Source of the DNA: Photobacterium toruni
GTDB lineage: Bacteria > Pseudomonadota > Gammaproteobacteria > Enterobacterales > Vibrionaceae
DNA length: 64,000 bases
Direction of reading: 5' to 3'
NCBI RefSeq assembly: GCF_024529955.1
Contig: NZ_AP024855.1
Location: forward strand, 1 to 64,000
Below are positions 42,335 to 51,036 of the stretch, piece after piece (within the stretch, counting starts at the first letter, position 1; each line of letters begins with the position of its first letter). Made by a program: the position numbers and the translations under genes. Below the pieces are notes generated by a model. That model worked only from the letters and a program-made list of their open reading frames with translations. It ran no database searches and was not told the DNA's origin.

Positions 42335-43186
42335 TTAATCGGCAATAATATCCGTTGTATTTGCGATATTGACACCTAAAGTGATCATTCTTTCAATAAA
42401 AGCTTGTGCTTGTTGTTCAAAGCCAGCGACAGGGCTGGTGGTATCAATAAGGATTGTTAATTTATTAATATTAGCTGGTGATAGTTTATCAACCATTTGT
42501 TCTACTGTACTGGCAACACAGTGAGATAGGGCTTGTCCTGAAATAAAGACGCGATCACTCTGTAAAACTAATGTCGTTAGTTGGGGATCAAATTGGGTCT
42601 TTATATCATCGTGTAGTGGGTATTCAGCTTCACAACCACCATAGTGCTCAGTATGTGGATTTTCACCTTTAGATAGGGTGCGCTGTAACAGTGCAGTCTG
42701 TTTTTCCCAAGCATCAATCGCTGCTTGAATTGGAGCAACAATGGTATGTCCTACGGAATCAATAACACAGTGGGTTGGCCAGATAATAAGGCTGTATTTA
42801 CCTGTTTGCTCAAGGGCTTGAGTATATTTAAGGACGTGATCAAGTAGTGCTAAATTGGTCGGTTGCCATAATCCATCGATTATATTTTGATGGCTAATAA
42901 GGGTAAAAGGTGCTGGATGTTGACCATGCTTATTTTGCCAATAAAGCGCATGAGCAATATCGTATTCATGGTGGCTATCAAGGGTTACAACGATAGTGTT
43001 GATGTTATTTCGTTGCTTATTAATAAATGTCGCAAGTTGTTGAGCATCTTCCCATGAATGAGGAACAGGAAGAGAGGGAGAGATTGTCGTTGAGTGTGCG
43101 TCTAAAGTGAGTTGCTCATGTAATGGAACATCATAAAAGTCGTATTGAGGATCAATGATAAGTAATGATGTTATTGTTTGAGGCAT
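42335..43186 (-). CDS. Nicotinamidase/isochorismatase-like cysteine hydrolase
   Basis: 283 residues. The catalytic Asp is in LLIIDPQYDF (residue ~12), the Lys in LSKGENPHTEHYGG (near 173) and the Cys in GQALSHCVASTVEQ (near 222). The pattern D-K-C marks the nicotinamidase family. DSHHEYDIAH near residue 70 gives metal ligands. It is longer than bacterial PncA (about 215) and resembles the larger nicotinamidase group. It is the gene before modD; co-transcription is not certain because the 122-base gap holds an operator-like repeat. Confidence 0.82.
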   Translation of the reverse strand: MPQTITSLLIIDPQYDFYDVPLHEQLTLDAHSTTISPSLPVPHSWEDAQQLATFINKQRNNINTIVVTLDSHHEYDIAHALYWQNKHGQHPAPFTLISHQNIIDGLWQPTNLALLDHVLKYTQALEQTGKYSLIIWPTHCVIDSVGHTIVAPIQAAIDAWEKQTALLQRTLSKGENPHTEHYGGCEAEYPLHDDIKTQFDPQLTTLVLQSDRVFISGQALSHCVASTVEQMVDKLSPANINKLTILIDTTSPVAGFEQQAQAFIERMITLGVNIANTTDIIAD

Positions 43187-43276
43187 GGCATACTCCTTTA
43201 TGCTTTGAGATTCGAGTGAAAGGTCGGTAAAAAAGTGGGCTAAATATACGTGGGTGAGCAGTAATTGAAAAGAAAT

Positions 43277-43306
43277 AAAAAAGGGTTGCGAAACAACCCT
43301 TTTTAA
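43277..43306 (-). terminator. Terminator of the symporter gene
   Basis: The stem aaaaagggttg / caacccttttt with loop cgaaa lies 28 bases after the minus-strand symporter stop. On the minus strand it is followed by a T-rich run. Confidence 0.82.
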
Positions 43307-43333
43307 AATGGAATCGGTTAGATTTGTTAACTA

Positions 43334-44614
43334 TTACCCATTCATTTTTGTCCCTTCAAGTAAAGGATCGTCTAAATCAAGATCTTGATTGGGTAATCCT
43401 TCGATATTATGAGAGATCACCGCTGTTGTAATACCGTTACCTAAGACGTTGATGGCTGAACGACCCATATCTAAAATATGATCGATCCCCATTAACAATA
43501 GGATCCCCGATGCTGGAATATGGAAGTTTGGTAGTGTTGCTGCTAATACAACAAGCGCTGAACGAGGAACGCCTGCGATGCCTTTTGATGCCAGCATTAA
43601 AGTTAGCATTAAAGTAAATATCTCTGAGTTTGACAATGAAATGTTATATGCTTGAGCAATAAACATGGCTGAAAAAGAGCAGTAACACATTGAACCAACG
43701 AGATTAAAAGAGTATCCCAACGGCAGTACAAAAGATGCTAAATTCTTAGAACAGCCAAATTTAATTAATTGTTCCAATGTCTTAGGGTAGGCAGCTTCAG
43801 AACTTGTAGTAGAGAAAGCAATTAAAATAGGGTCTTTTAGCATTGAGACTAAGGTGACCACTTGTTGCTTAATAAAGATATAACCAAGACCAATTAATAT
43901 CAGACTAGTAATTAAAATGGTTGTGTAAAACCCAAAAATAAATTGCGTGTAATTTAAAAGAACATTCAAACCTTGAGTGGCAATAATAGCTGAAATAGAA
44001 GCAAAAATAGCAAAAGGGGCAAACAGCATTACAATATTGGTCACTTTTAGCATTGTATTAGAAATAGCTTCTAATAATGATACCAATTGTTCATTTTGTT
44101 GTTGAGGAATAGATGCTCCTGCGATACCAAAAAATAAAGAAAAAATGACAATTTGTAATATCTGATTACTCGCCATCGCACCAACAATACTGGTTGGTAT
44201 CATATGAGAAATGAATGATCTAAAAGATAAACTATTGGTATCAATATTCAGTGATTGGACATTGGTTGAAATTAAGTTCATACCTGAACCGGGTTTGATT
44301 AATACAACCATGATCAAGCCAATGAATATTGATAATACCGATGCAACAATAAACCAAGAAATAGCCCGTCCACCAATATTGCGAATGGCTGATATATCTT
44401 TTAATTTCATTATTCCAGAGGTTAATGTGCAAAATATTAATGGTGCGATAACCATTTTGATTAAATTCAAAAAAATATCGGTGAGTAATGTGATGTTATC
44501 AGACCAAGATTGTTGTGTTTTTGGTTCAAATGATTGATTAATAATAAATCCAATACCTATTCCTAATAACATAAATATTAAAATATATTTCGTTAGTGTG
44601 TTTATACTTTTCAT
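43334..44614 (-). CDS. Dicarboxylate/amino acid:cation symporter (DAACS family)
   Basis: 426 residues, eight to ten membrane segments. Family motifs: FLNLIKMVIAPLIFCTLTSGIMKL near residue 50, FSTTSSEAAYPKTLEQL near 268 (the first re-entrant loop with the serine-rich tip), PLGYSFNLVGSM near 298, and GIDHILDMGRSAINVLGNG near 380. It resembles GltP/DctA-type sodium or proton symporters for glutamate, aspartate or C4-dicarboxylates. The loop NLVGSMCYCS differs from the usual NMDGT, so the exact substrate is open. It is a single-gene unit. Confidence 0.87.
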   Translation of the reverse strand: MKSINTLTKYILIFMLLGIGIGFIINQSFEPKTQQSWSDNITLLTDIFLNLIKMVIAPLIFCTLTSGIMKLKDISAIRNIGGRAISWFIVASVLSIFIGLIMVVLIKPGSGMNLISTNVQSLNIDTNSLSFRSFISHMIPTSIVGAMASNQILQIVIFSLFFGIAGASIPQQQNEQLVSLLEAISNTMLKVTNIVMLFAPFAIFASISAIIATQGLNVLLNYTQFIFGFYTTILITSLILIGLGYIFIKQQVVTLVSMLKDPILIAFSTTSSEAAYPKTLEQLIKFGCSKNLASFVLPLGYSFNLVGSMCYCSFSAMFIAQAYNISLSNSEIFTLMLTLMLASKGIAGVPRSALVVLAATLPNFHIPASGILLLMGIDHILDMGRSAINVLGNGITTAVISHNIEGLPNQDLDLDDPLLEGTKMNG

Positions 44615-44992
44615 ACTTTCCTTTTTATAAATCTATAAATATTTTATGAATAACTTACTTGTTATCGCAGGAATATTAACGTCATTAGTTTGATAATAAT
44701 AATTAATAGTAATTATTACCTTAATAAGAAATTATTATGATGGTTTGAATGGTATACGTTTTTACTCAGTAAACCAGCAGGTCAAAAAGTAAAGATTATT
44801 GGGCGTTGGTTAAATATAATAAATATTCAATATTTTATAAAATTGTTTTTAGTAAGGTAAAATATATTACGTTTATAAAAAGAGTATGGATATGGTTGAT
44901 ATATTTTATAGTATTAACTTTATTTCAATATTTTTGTGGGATAAAAAAAGCCTCTTAATTTTGATAAATTAAAACTAAGAGGCGAGAATATA
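44615..44992. other. Intergenic region upstream of the symporter
   Basis: 378 bases of AT-rich DNA holding the symporter promoter (minus strand) and at 44942-44983 the terminator of the sulfatase remnant. No gene is seen. Confidence 0.45.
44942..44983 (-). terminator. Terminator after the sulfatase remnant
   Basis: The stem gcctctta (44950-44957) / taagaggc (44976-44983), with an inner AT pairing, is followed on the minus strand by a T run (complement of aaaaaaa at 44943). Confidence 0.78.
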
Positions 44993-45545
44993 TTAATCTT
45001 TAGTGCTTTTAGTTTGTGTAGACTTTATTTTATCCCATTGATAGAAATCTTGCTTATAAGACAAACTTCCCCATAACGCACAGGCATTAGCGACTTTTAT
45101 TTCATTGGTTGGTAATTCATGTGGTACTAGGACATGAGTTGTTGGTTCATAGTGAAAGGTCATTACGTCTTTGTTTGGTTGAAAGACGACAGCATGATTA
45201 TCTTTGTTTAGCCACGCAAAGTTATGGTGGTATTGCATAATAGCTCTTTGCTTATGTGGTTCGACTTCTTTGGTGAGATCATTACCCATCATTGGATGAT
45301 AGGCATTAATACCAGCCATTGATAATAACGTTGGTGGTAAATCGATCTGACTGGCTAATTGATTATCTTCATATACAGATATACCGCCACCAAAAATTAC
45401 CGCAGGAATATGGAAGCAGTCTATTGGTACGATTTGATCACCATAAGCGCGTGAATCATGATCTGCAACGAGTACAAAAATAGTATCGTCCCAATAATCT
45501 GATTTTTTAGCGTGTTCTAGAAATAAACAAAAAGATTAATTTTAT
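44993..45545 (-). pseudogene. LTA synthase-like sulfatase, C-terminal fragment
   Basis: The open frame runs from about 45545 to 44993, about 184 codons with no start of its own near the upstream end. VADHDSRAYGDQIVPIDCFHIPAVIFG near the start is the metal-binding end of the alkaline phosphatase-superfamily fold in LTA synthase/phosphoglycerol transferase-type proteins. DLPPTLLSMAGI and the C-terminal tail follow. The N-terminal membrane domain and the catalytic Thr region are missing, so only about a quarter of a ~650-residue protein is left. The terminator has stayed in place. Confidence 0.78.
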
Positions 45546-45723
45546 TAGTGATGTTGAGGGCTAACAACTGTCGTTTTTGTAGCCCTACAGAATGTGATTG
45601 GTTGTGAATAAAAAATAAAAAGCCATTATTATTTTGGTCATTTAATGCTTTTCATCACAATGTGTAGTGATTGCCTTTTCTTATGATGCATGCAATTTCA
45701 ATATGTTCCATAAGGATATTAGC

Positions 45724-48700
45724 ATGATTTATAAGCGTTCATTACTCTCGTCTTCCATCTTATCTATTATTGCCACCCTCGCTATTAGTGGCTGTAATGA
45801 TAGTTCATCGTCAAAGGCGGTTGATGATAGCGTCTATTTTGATACCACAAATCCGCCTAAGATTGCGATTGAATTACCACCAACAAATGGTCCTACAGCA
45901 ACGCTAAATAGTGTTGGTGAAGTATCAGAGCCTATACAAGCTAAAGATGGCGAGGCCGTGGTTTATTATGTTGCTAAATCAGGAACAAGCCGTAGTAATA
46001 ACTTTGCTAATTATAGTCTTCATATCTGGAACAATGAACAATGTGATCGCGCGGCAAATAATATGGTGAATGGATCATGGAATAATACTCAAAATTCACC
46101 AACAGGCGTTGATAACTTAGGACCGTATTGGAAGATTAATCTTAAAGATGGCAACAGTAATTGTATTAATTTCATTTTGCGAGATGACAAGCTAACTAAT
46201 CCGTTAGGGGGCGATATTCGATTAGATTTCACTCAAATACCTGATCGTACCGCATCATACATAGCGGGTGATACCAAGGCTAAAAATTCGCGTGAAGAAG
46301 CATTTATTGTTATGTCTGGTGTGGCTAATGCTGAAGCTCACCTTATTGGTACAAATACGTTAGTGTGGAATGGTGCGAGTAATGCTGAACAAGTACGGAT
46401 GTATGTATCATTAAAAGGCGGTATTCAGCCTAACGAGAGTTATCAATATACTGCGGATTATATTGTACTAGAGCCGATTGAATTAACTGCACAACAAGAA
46501 ACGCGTTTCCCTTATCTTGCGGGTCAACAAGCTTATAGCATTCCTAATGATGTAGATATGCGATCCATTGTTAAAGCTGAAAATGTTGTGTTAGCGGTTG
46601 ATAAACAAGGCACAGTATTAGCAGGCACTAAGATTCAATCGGCAGGGGCGCTCGATCAACTGTTTGCAACTAAAGCACAATCAGCACAACTAGGTGCAAC
46701 AGTGACGGATAGTGGAGTGCAATTTAAATTATGGGCTCCGACCGCGCAAAATATTGTTCTGGTTTTATTTAATGATGAAAAGAAAGAACTGGGGCGATTG
46801 CAGATGGATTTTGATTCGCAGTCAGGTGTTTGGTCTTCTGTTACAGATAAAGCAAAAGATGGAACGTATTATCGTTATTTAGTTAATGTATACCATCCAG
46901 TATCTGGCAATATTGAGCAATACCAAGTTACAGATCCTTATTCATTAAGTTTAGCGATGAATTCTACATATAGCCAAGTCGTTAACTTAAACGATCCAAC
47001 CTTAAAACCTGAAGGGTGGGATGAATTAGCGCGTCCAAGAGATCAATCAAATCCAAGTTCTTTTGTCATTTATGAAGCCCATGTACGTGATTTTAGTGCG
47101 CATGATCAATCGACCAAAGCGGCGTATCGAGGTAAGTTTAAAGCGTTTACACAGGCTGACTCTGTACCCGTTAATCACCTTAAAAAATTGAGTGATAATG
47201 GTGTAACACACCTGCATTTATTACCTGTGTTTGATATTGCGACCATTAATGAAGATCCACAACAGGTTGCTAATATCGATCAACCTTTCTCTACGTTATG
47301 TCAAGTTAATCCAAAGGTAGCTAGCTCATTATTCAGTGGTGATTGTAATAGTAATTTAACCATTGCTGAAGTGCTTGTTCGTGAACAAAATAGCGATAAT
47401 GAAAAAAACCCTAAAGTCCAGATGCTCAATCGACTAATCTCGGAAACTGATAGCTTTAACTGGGGTTATGATCCTTTTCATTACACAGCACCTGAAGGTT
47501 CTTATGCCACAAATGCTGAAGGCAAAACCCGTATTTTAGAAATGCGAGAAATGGTTAAAGCGGTTAAGCAAGATATTAAGATGAATGTGGTGATGGATGT
47601 CGTTTATAACCATACTAATTCTGCAGGCCCGCTAAGTGATACTTCGGTATTAGATAAAATTGTTCCTTGGTATTACAACCGCTTAAATCCAACAACGGGT
47701 GCAGTAGAAAATTCCACTTGTTGTTCAAACACGGCACCAGAACACGCGATGATGGCGAAGCTGATTAAAGACTCGCTGGTGGTATGGTCACGTGATTATA
47801 AAATTGATGCGTTTCGATTTGATCTCATGGGACATCATCCTTTAGCGCAAATGAAAGATGCATTAGCTGCAGTACAAGCTGTGGATCCTAAAACATATTT
47901 TTACGGTGAAGGTTGGAATTTTGGCGAGGTTGAAAATGACCGTTTATTTATTCAGGCAACGCAGCCTCACCTAGCAGGAACGGGTATTGGTAGCTTCTCT
48001 GATCGTCTTCGTGATGCTGTTCGTGGTGGTGGTCCATTTGATAGTGGCAATGCTCTGCGAGAAAACCAAGGTTTTGGTAATGGTGCTTATGTCCAACCAA
48101 ATAAGATGAGCACAACCAGCAAAAAAAGTGCGCTTCATGCAGCTGATTTAGTCCGCTTAGGTATGGCTGGCAATCTAAAGGCATTCCAGTTTGAGAATGC
48201 ACAAGGTCAACGTATTCGAGGTGATCAACTTGATTACAATGGACAACCCGCAGGCTATGCAAAAGATCCTACTGAAATTCAAAATTACGTCTCTAAGCAT
48301 GACAACCAAACGTTATGGGATAATCAACAATATAAGATCCCTTATGAAGTAACAGCTAATCAACGAGTACGCATGCAGGCGGTGTCGTTAGCAACAGCAA
48401 TGTTGGGTCAAGGTGTACCATTTACTCATATGGGATCTGAGATATTACGTTCTAAATCAATGCAAAGAGACTCTTACGATTCTGGTGATTGGTACAATAA
48501 CGTTGATTTTACATTGCAAGATAATAACTGGAATAAAGGCTTACCACGTAAAGATAAAGATGGTGATAACTATACTATTATTGAGCAAATCATTGATGGC
48601 AGTGGCGCAAATGCAAAACCAAATAACCAAGAGATCCAACAAATGCTGGATTATTATCTTGATCTTGCCAATCTACGCCAGCATTACCCATTAATAACAT

Positions 48701-49038
48701 TAGGAACAGGAACGGAAGTGATTAAGCGGGTGGCTTTCTATAATACAGGCACTACGCAAAAACCGGGTCTGATTGTTATGGGCATTAATAATGGCCGTGG
48801 AATGCAAGATATTGATCCAACACTTGATGCGATGGCGATTGTGATTAATGCGAGCCCTGATAGTCAATCGTTTGATATTGGCGCGACTGGGTTTGAGCTT
48901 AGTAATAAATATAAATCGAATTTGGCTAAGGGTACAACAGTTAACGGCAGTGTCTTAACCGTTCCTGCATGGACTCCTGCCGTCTTTGTTATGCCACGAG
49001 GGAATGTTCGTTCACAAGGCTTAGCTGTTATTCAATAA
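45724..49038 (+). CDS. pulA: Pullulanase-type alpha-1,6-glucosidase, lipoprotein
   Basis: 1104 residues from ATG 45724. A lipoprotein signal has the lipobox LAISGC near residue 24. A CBM41-like starch-binding domain (VVYYVAKSG, YSLHIWNNEQC) comes first; then a CBM48-like domain (GVQFKLWAPTAQNIVLVLFN near 335) and the GH13_13 barrel. YNWGYDP-type NWGYDPFHY is near 580. Catalytic residues: nucleophile Asp700 (FRFD), acid Glu729 (YGEGW) and Asp860 (SKHDN). A C-terminal beta domain ends the protein. It removes alpha-1,6 branches of pullulan, starch or glycogen outside the cell or at the cell surface and feeds linear maltodextrins to the mal genes. Hydrolysis of branched dextrins is established for the family. 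Confidence 0.93.
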   Translation: MIYKRSLLSSSILSIIATLAISGCNDSSSSKAVDDSVYFDTTNPPKIAIELPPTNGPTATLNSVGEVSEPIQAKDGEAVVYYVAKSGTSRSNNFANYSLHIWNNEQCDRAANNMVNGSWNNTQNSPTGVDNLGPYWKINLKDGNSNCINFILRDDKLTNPLGGDIRLDFTQIPDRTASYIAGDTKAKNSREEAFIVMSGVANAEAHLIGTNTLVWNGASNAEQVRMYVSLKGGIQPNESYQYTADYIVLEPIELTAQQETRFPYLAGQQAYSIPNDVDMRSIVKAENVVLAVDKQGTVLAGTKIQSAGALDQLFATKAQSAQLGATVTDSGVQFKLWAPTAQNIVLVLFNDEKKELGRLQMDFDSQSGVWSSVTDKAKDGTYYRYLVNVYHPVSGNIEQYQVTDPYSLSLAMNSTYSQVVNLNDPTLKPEGWDELARPRDQSNPSSFVIYEAHVRDFSAHDQSTKAAYRGKFKAFTQADSVPVNHLKKLSDNGVTHLHLLPVFDIATINEDPQQVANIDQPFSTLCQVNPKVASSLFSGDCNSNLTIAEVLVREQNSDNEKNPKVQMLNRLISETDSFNWGYDPFHYTAPEGSYATNAEGKTRILEMREMVKAVKQDIKMNVVMDVVYNHTNSAGPLSDTSVLDKIVPWYYNRLNPTTGAVENSTCCSNTAPEHAMMAKLIKDSLVVWSRDYKIDAFRFDLMGHHPLAQMKDALAAVQAVDPKTYFYGEGWNFGEVENDRLFIQATQPHLAGTGIGSFSDRLRDAVRGGGPFDSGNALRENQGFGNGAYVQPNKMSTTSKKSALHAADLVRLGMAGNLKAFQFENAQGQRIRGDQLDYNGQPAGYAKDPTEIQNYVSKHDNQTLWDNQQYKIPYEVTANQRVRMQAVSLATAMLGQGVPFTHMGSEILRSKSMQRDSYDSGDWYNNVDFTLQDNNWNKGLPRKDKDGDNYTIIEQIIDGSGANAKPNNQEIQQMLDYYLDLANLRQHYPLITLGTGTEVIKRVAFYNTGTTQKPGLIVMGINNGRGMQDIDPTLDAMAIVINASPDSQSFDIGATGFELSNKYKSNLAKGTTVNGSVLTVPAWTPAVFVMPRGNVRSQGLAVIQ

Positions 49039-49062
49039 CATTTACGTAATAAAATTAGCGGC

Positions 49063-49099
49063 AAAGCTCTTTGTCTAATAAGATAAAGAGCTTTTTTTT
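49063..49099 (+). terminator. Terminator of pulA
   Basis: A 10-bp stem (aaagctcttt 49063-49072, aaagagcttt 49085-49094) with a 12-base loop ends in a T run, 24 bases after the pulA stop. Confidence 0.88.
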
Positions 49100-49215
49100 A
49101 GCCAGAATATTCGATTATCTTTTGTTGCAATTCTTAATTTGTGTAAACGATCTCATTTTGTAGGGGTACAGTACGGGTAAAGTGGATAATCCTTTATTAT
49201 TCTTGAAGTTATAAG

Positions 49216-50955
49216 ATGTCCTGTATCCTAAATTCTATTGTTTTCCAACCCGCGGCGCATATTGTGATTTCTTTGCAGAATGAACAACTTCTTCCTTGTT
49301 ATCAGTTAGATAATCACTTGCAGATAGTCAGTCCTCAGACACAAATTGGACGGTTTACTTTCCCTTATCAAGGCACCGAAACGATTATTGGCGATGGTTT
49401 TCAAATGTTGGCACAAACAGCTGGGACTATTGAGCAACCTGTTGCTATTGGTCGTTGTCCTGATAACAATAGTGAATACCGTATTTACCCGCAAGATGCG
49501 CCGAATCGTTACTATAACTATCTTGTTATTGAACAAAATAAGACATTTACGTTATTTGGATTTACATCATGCCATCGCTTTGCTGGGTATTTTGAAATTC
49601 ATGATCAAGCGGTATATGCTTTTGTTGATGGTGAATCTTGTCAATTTCAAGCTAATGAGTCTGATTTATTAGCACTTGAAAATATAATCACGATTGTGGG
49701 CACTAGTCTTGAGGAGATTTATCAGCTTTTTGCACAAGCAATTAATGACAATCACCCTAAACGAAATCAACAGCTTTCATCACCGATAGGTTGGTGTTCG
49801 TGGTATGCCTATTATGCTGGGGTTTCCGCACAAGATATTGATCTAAATGTAAGCGTAATGGATGACGATAATTCGGCAATTGAGTGGGTATTACTTGACG
49901 ATGGCTATCAGGCTTATATGGGCGATTGGTTAACCCCCTCTGAACGTTTTACTGATGGAATTAAAACGGTTATTGCAAATATTAAACAGCAAGGGAAAAA
50001 ACCTGGAATATGGTTAGCGCCATTTATTGCAGAGCCTAGCTCTGCTATTTTTAAACAGCATCCCGAGTGGTTTGTTCGTCATTATGATGATGGTGAGTTA
50101 TTAAAAGCAGAAACAGTGACCTATGGTGGTTGGCGTTGTACTCCTTGGTATATTCTTGATACGTCTCATCCACAAGTCCAAGCGCATTTAACTCATGTCG
50201 TAAAGACAATGCGTGAAGAGTGGGGCGTTGAATTGTTTAAGCTTGATGCTAATTACTGGGGTACATTAAAAGGACAGCGTTATCAACGTGATTGTACTGG
50301 GGTGATGGCTTATCGTTTGGGAATGGAAGCGATTGCAAAAGGGGCTGGTACTGCTTGGCTATTAGGGTGTAATGCGCCAATGTGGCCATCACTCGGTTTA
50401 GTCGATGCAATGCGCGTTTCTGATGATGTTGAGCGTAACGATCATCGTTTTAGCCAAATAGCGCAAGAGACGTTTTATCGCAGCTGGCAGCATTTAAATT
50501 TATGGCATCTTGATCCTGATTGTGTGACGCTTATTGATCTTGTGAATCAAAAAACAGATCACCAAAGTTATCTCTTTCATCGCGACGTATTATTAGCCGC
50601 TGGTGGATTATTATTATCAGGGGATCCACTAGCGCAATGGACTCATTTTGCCCAGCAAAGCTTTTTACAATTAGTTCATCGTCAGCAATTAAGCCAACAA
50701 GCTGCAGTATTTAAAGATTTACGTTTAACAACCGCAGAATTAGTATTACCACAGTCTGATGGCTCGGTAAAACAGCTGTATTTTGCGTTTAATTATATTG
50801 ATGATACTGAAAAAGAGCTTCTATTCGAGGCACAAGATGCGACAGATTGGTTTGATTTTTGGAGTGGAGAGTGTGTCGCGAAAAACACCCCCACTTATAA
50901 AATAGACATGGGATCTGGATTAGAAAGCCATGTTTTTTATACTGTTAAGGCTTAG
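49216..50955 (+). CDS. Alpha-galactosidase, GH36-type
   Basis: 579 residues without signal peptide, so cytoplasmic. A beta domain (1-185) precedes the barrel, which starts at PIGWCSWYAYYAG near 193 and has VLLDDGYQ near 229. The nucleophile is Asp344 in LFKLDANYW; the acid/base is Asp404 in RVSDDVE. These are clan GH-D marks of GH36-like enzymes. It is shorter than most bacterial GH36 proteins (about 720), which suggests a subgroup with a smaller N-terminal domain. It cuts alpha-galactosides such as melibiose or raffinose. In this place among alpha-glucan genes a different alpha-glycoside cannot be ruled out. Confidence 0.82.
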   Translation: MSCILNSIVFQPAAHIVISLQNEQLLPCYQLDNHLQIVSPQTQIGRFTFPYQGTETIIGDGFQMLAQTAGTIEQPVAIGRCPDNNSEYRIYPQDAPNRYYNYLVIEQNKTFTLFGFTSCHRFAGYFEIHDQAVYAFVDGESCQFQANESDLLALENIITIVGTSLEEIYQLFAQAINDNHPKRNQQLSSPIGWCSWYAYYAGVSAQDIDLNVSVMDDDNSAIEWVLLDDGYQAYMGDWLTPSERFTDGIKTVIANIKQQGKKPGIWLAPFIAEPSSAIFKQHPEWFVRHYDDGELLKAETVTYGGWRCTPWYILDTSHPQVQAHLTHVVKTMREEWGVELFKLDANYWGTLKGQRYQRDCTGVMAYRLGMEAIAKGAGTAWLLGCNAPMWPSLGLVDAMRVSDDVERNDHRFSQIAQETFYRSWQHLNLWHLDPDCVTLIDLVNQKTDHQSYLFHRDVLLAAGGLLLSGDPLAQWTHFAQQSFLQLVHRQQLSQQAAVFKDLRLTTAELVLPQSDGSVKQLYFAFNYIDDTEKELLFEAQDATDWFDFWSGECVAKNTPTYKIDMGSGLESHVFYTVKA

Positions 50956-51002
50956 TTTCTTGGGATGTTATTTTTAGAGAATAACAGCTAAAAGTAAGTG
51001 AT

Positions 51003-51032
51003 CCCCCTGCAATAAGTGATTATTGCAGGGGG
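51003..51032. terminator. Bidirectional terminator between galactosidase gene and malT
   Basis: A strong stem ccccctgcaata (51003-51014) / tattgcaggggg (51021-51032), loop of 6 or less, lies between the two convergent genes (ends 50955 and 51037), with T run at 51033-51038 on the plus strand. Confidence 0.9.
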
Positions 51033-51036
51033 TTTT

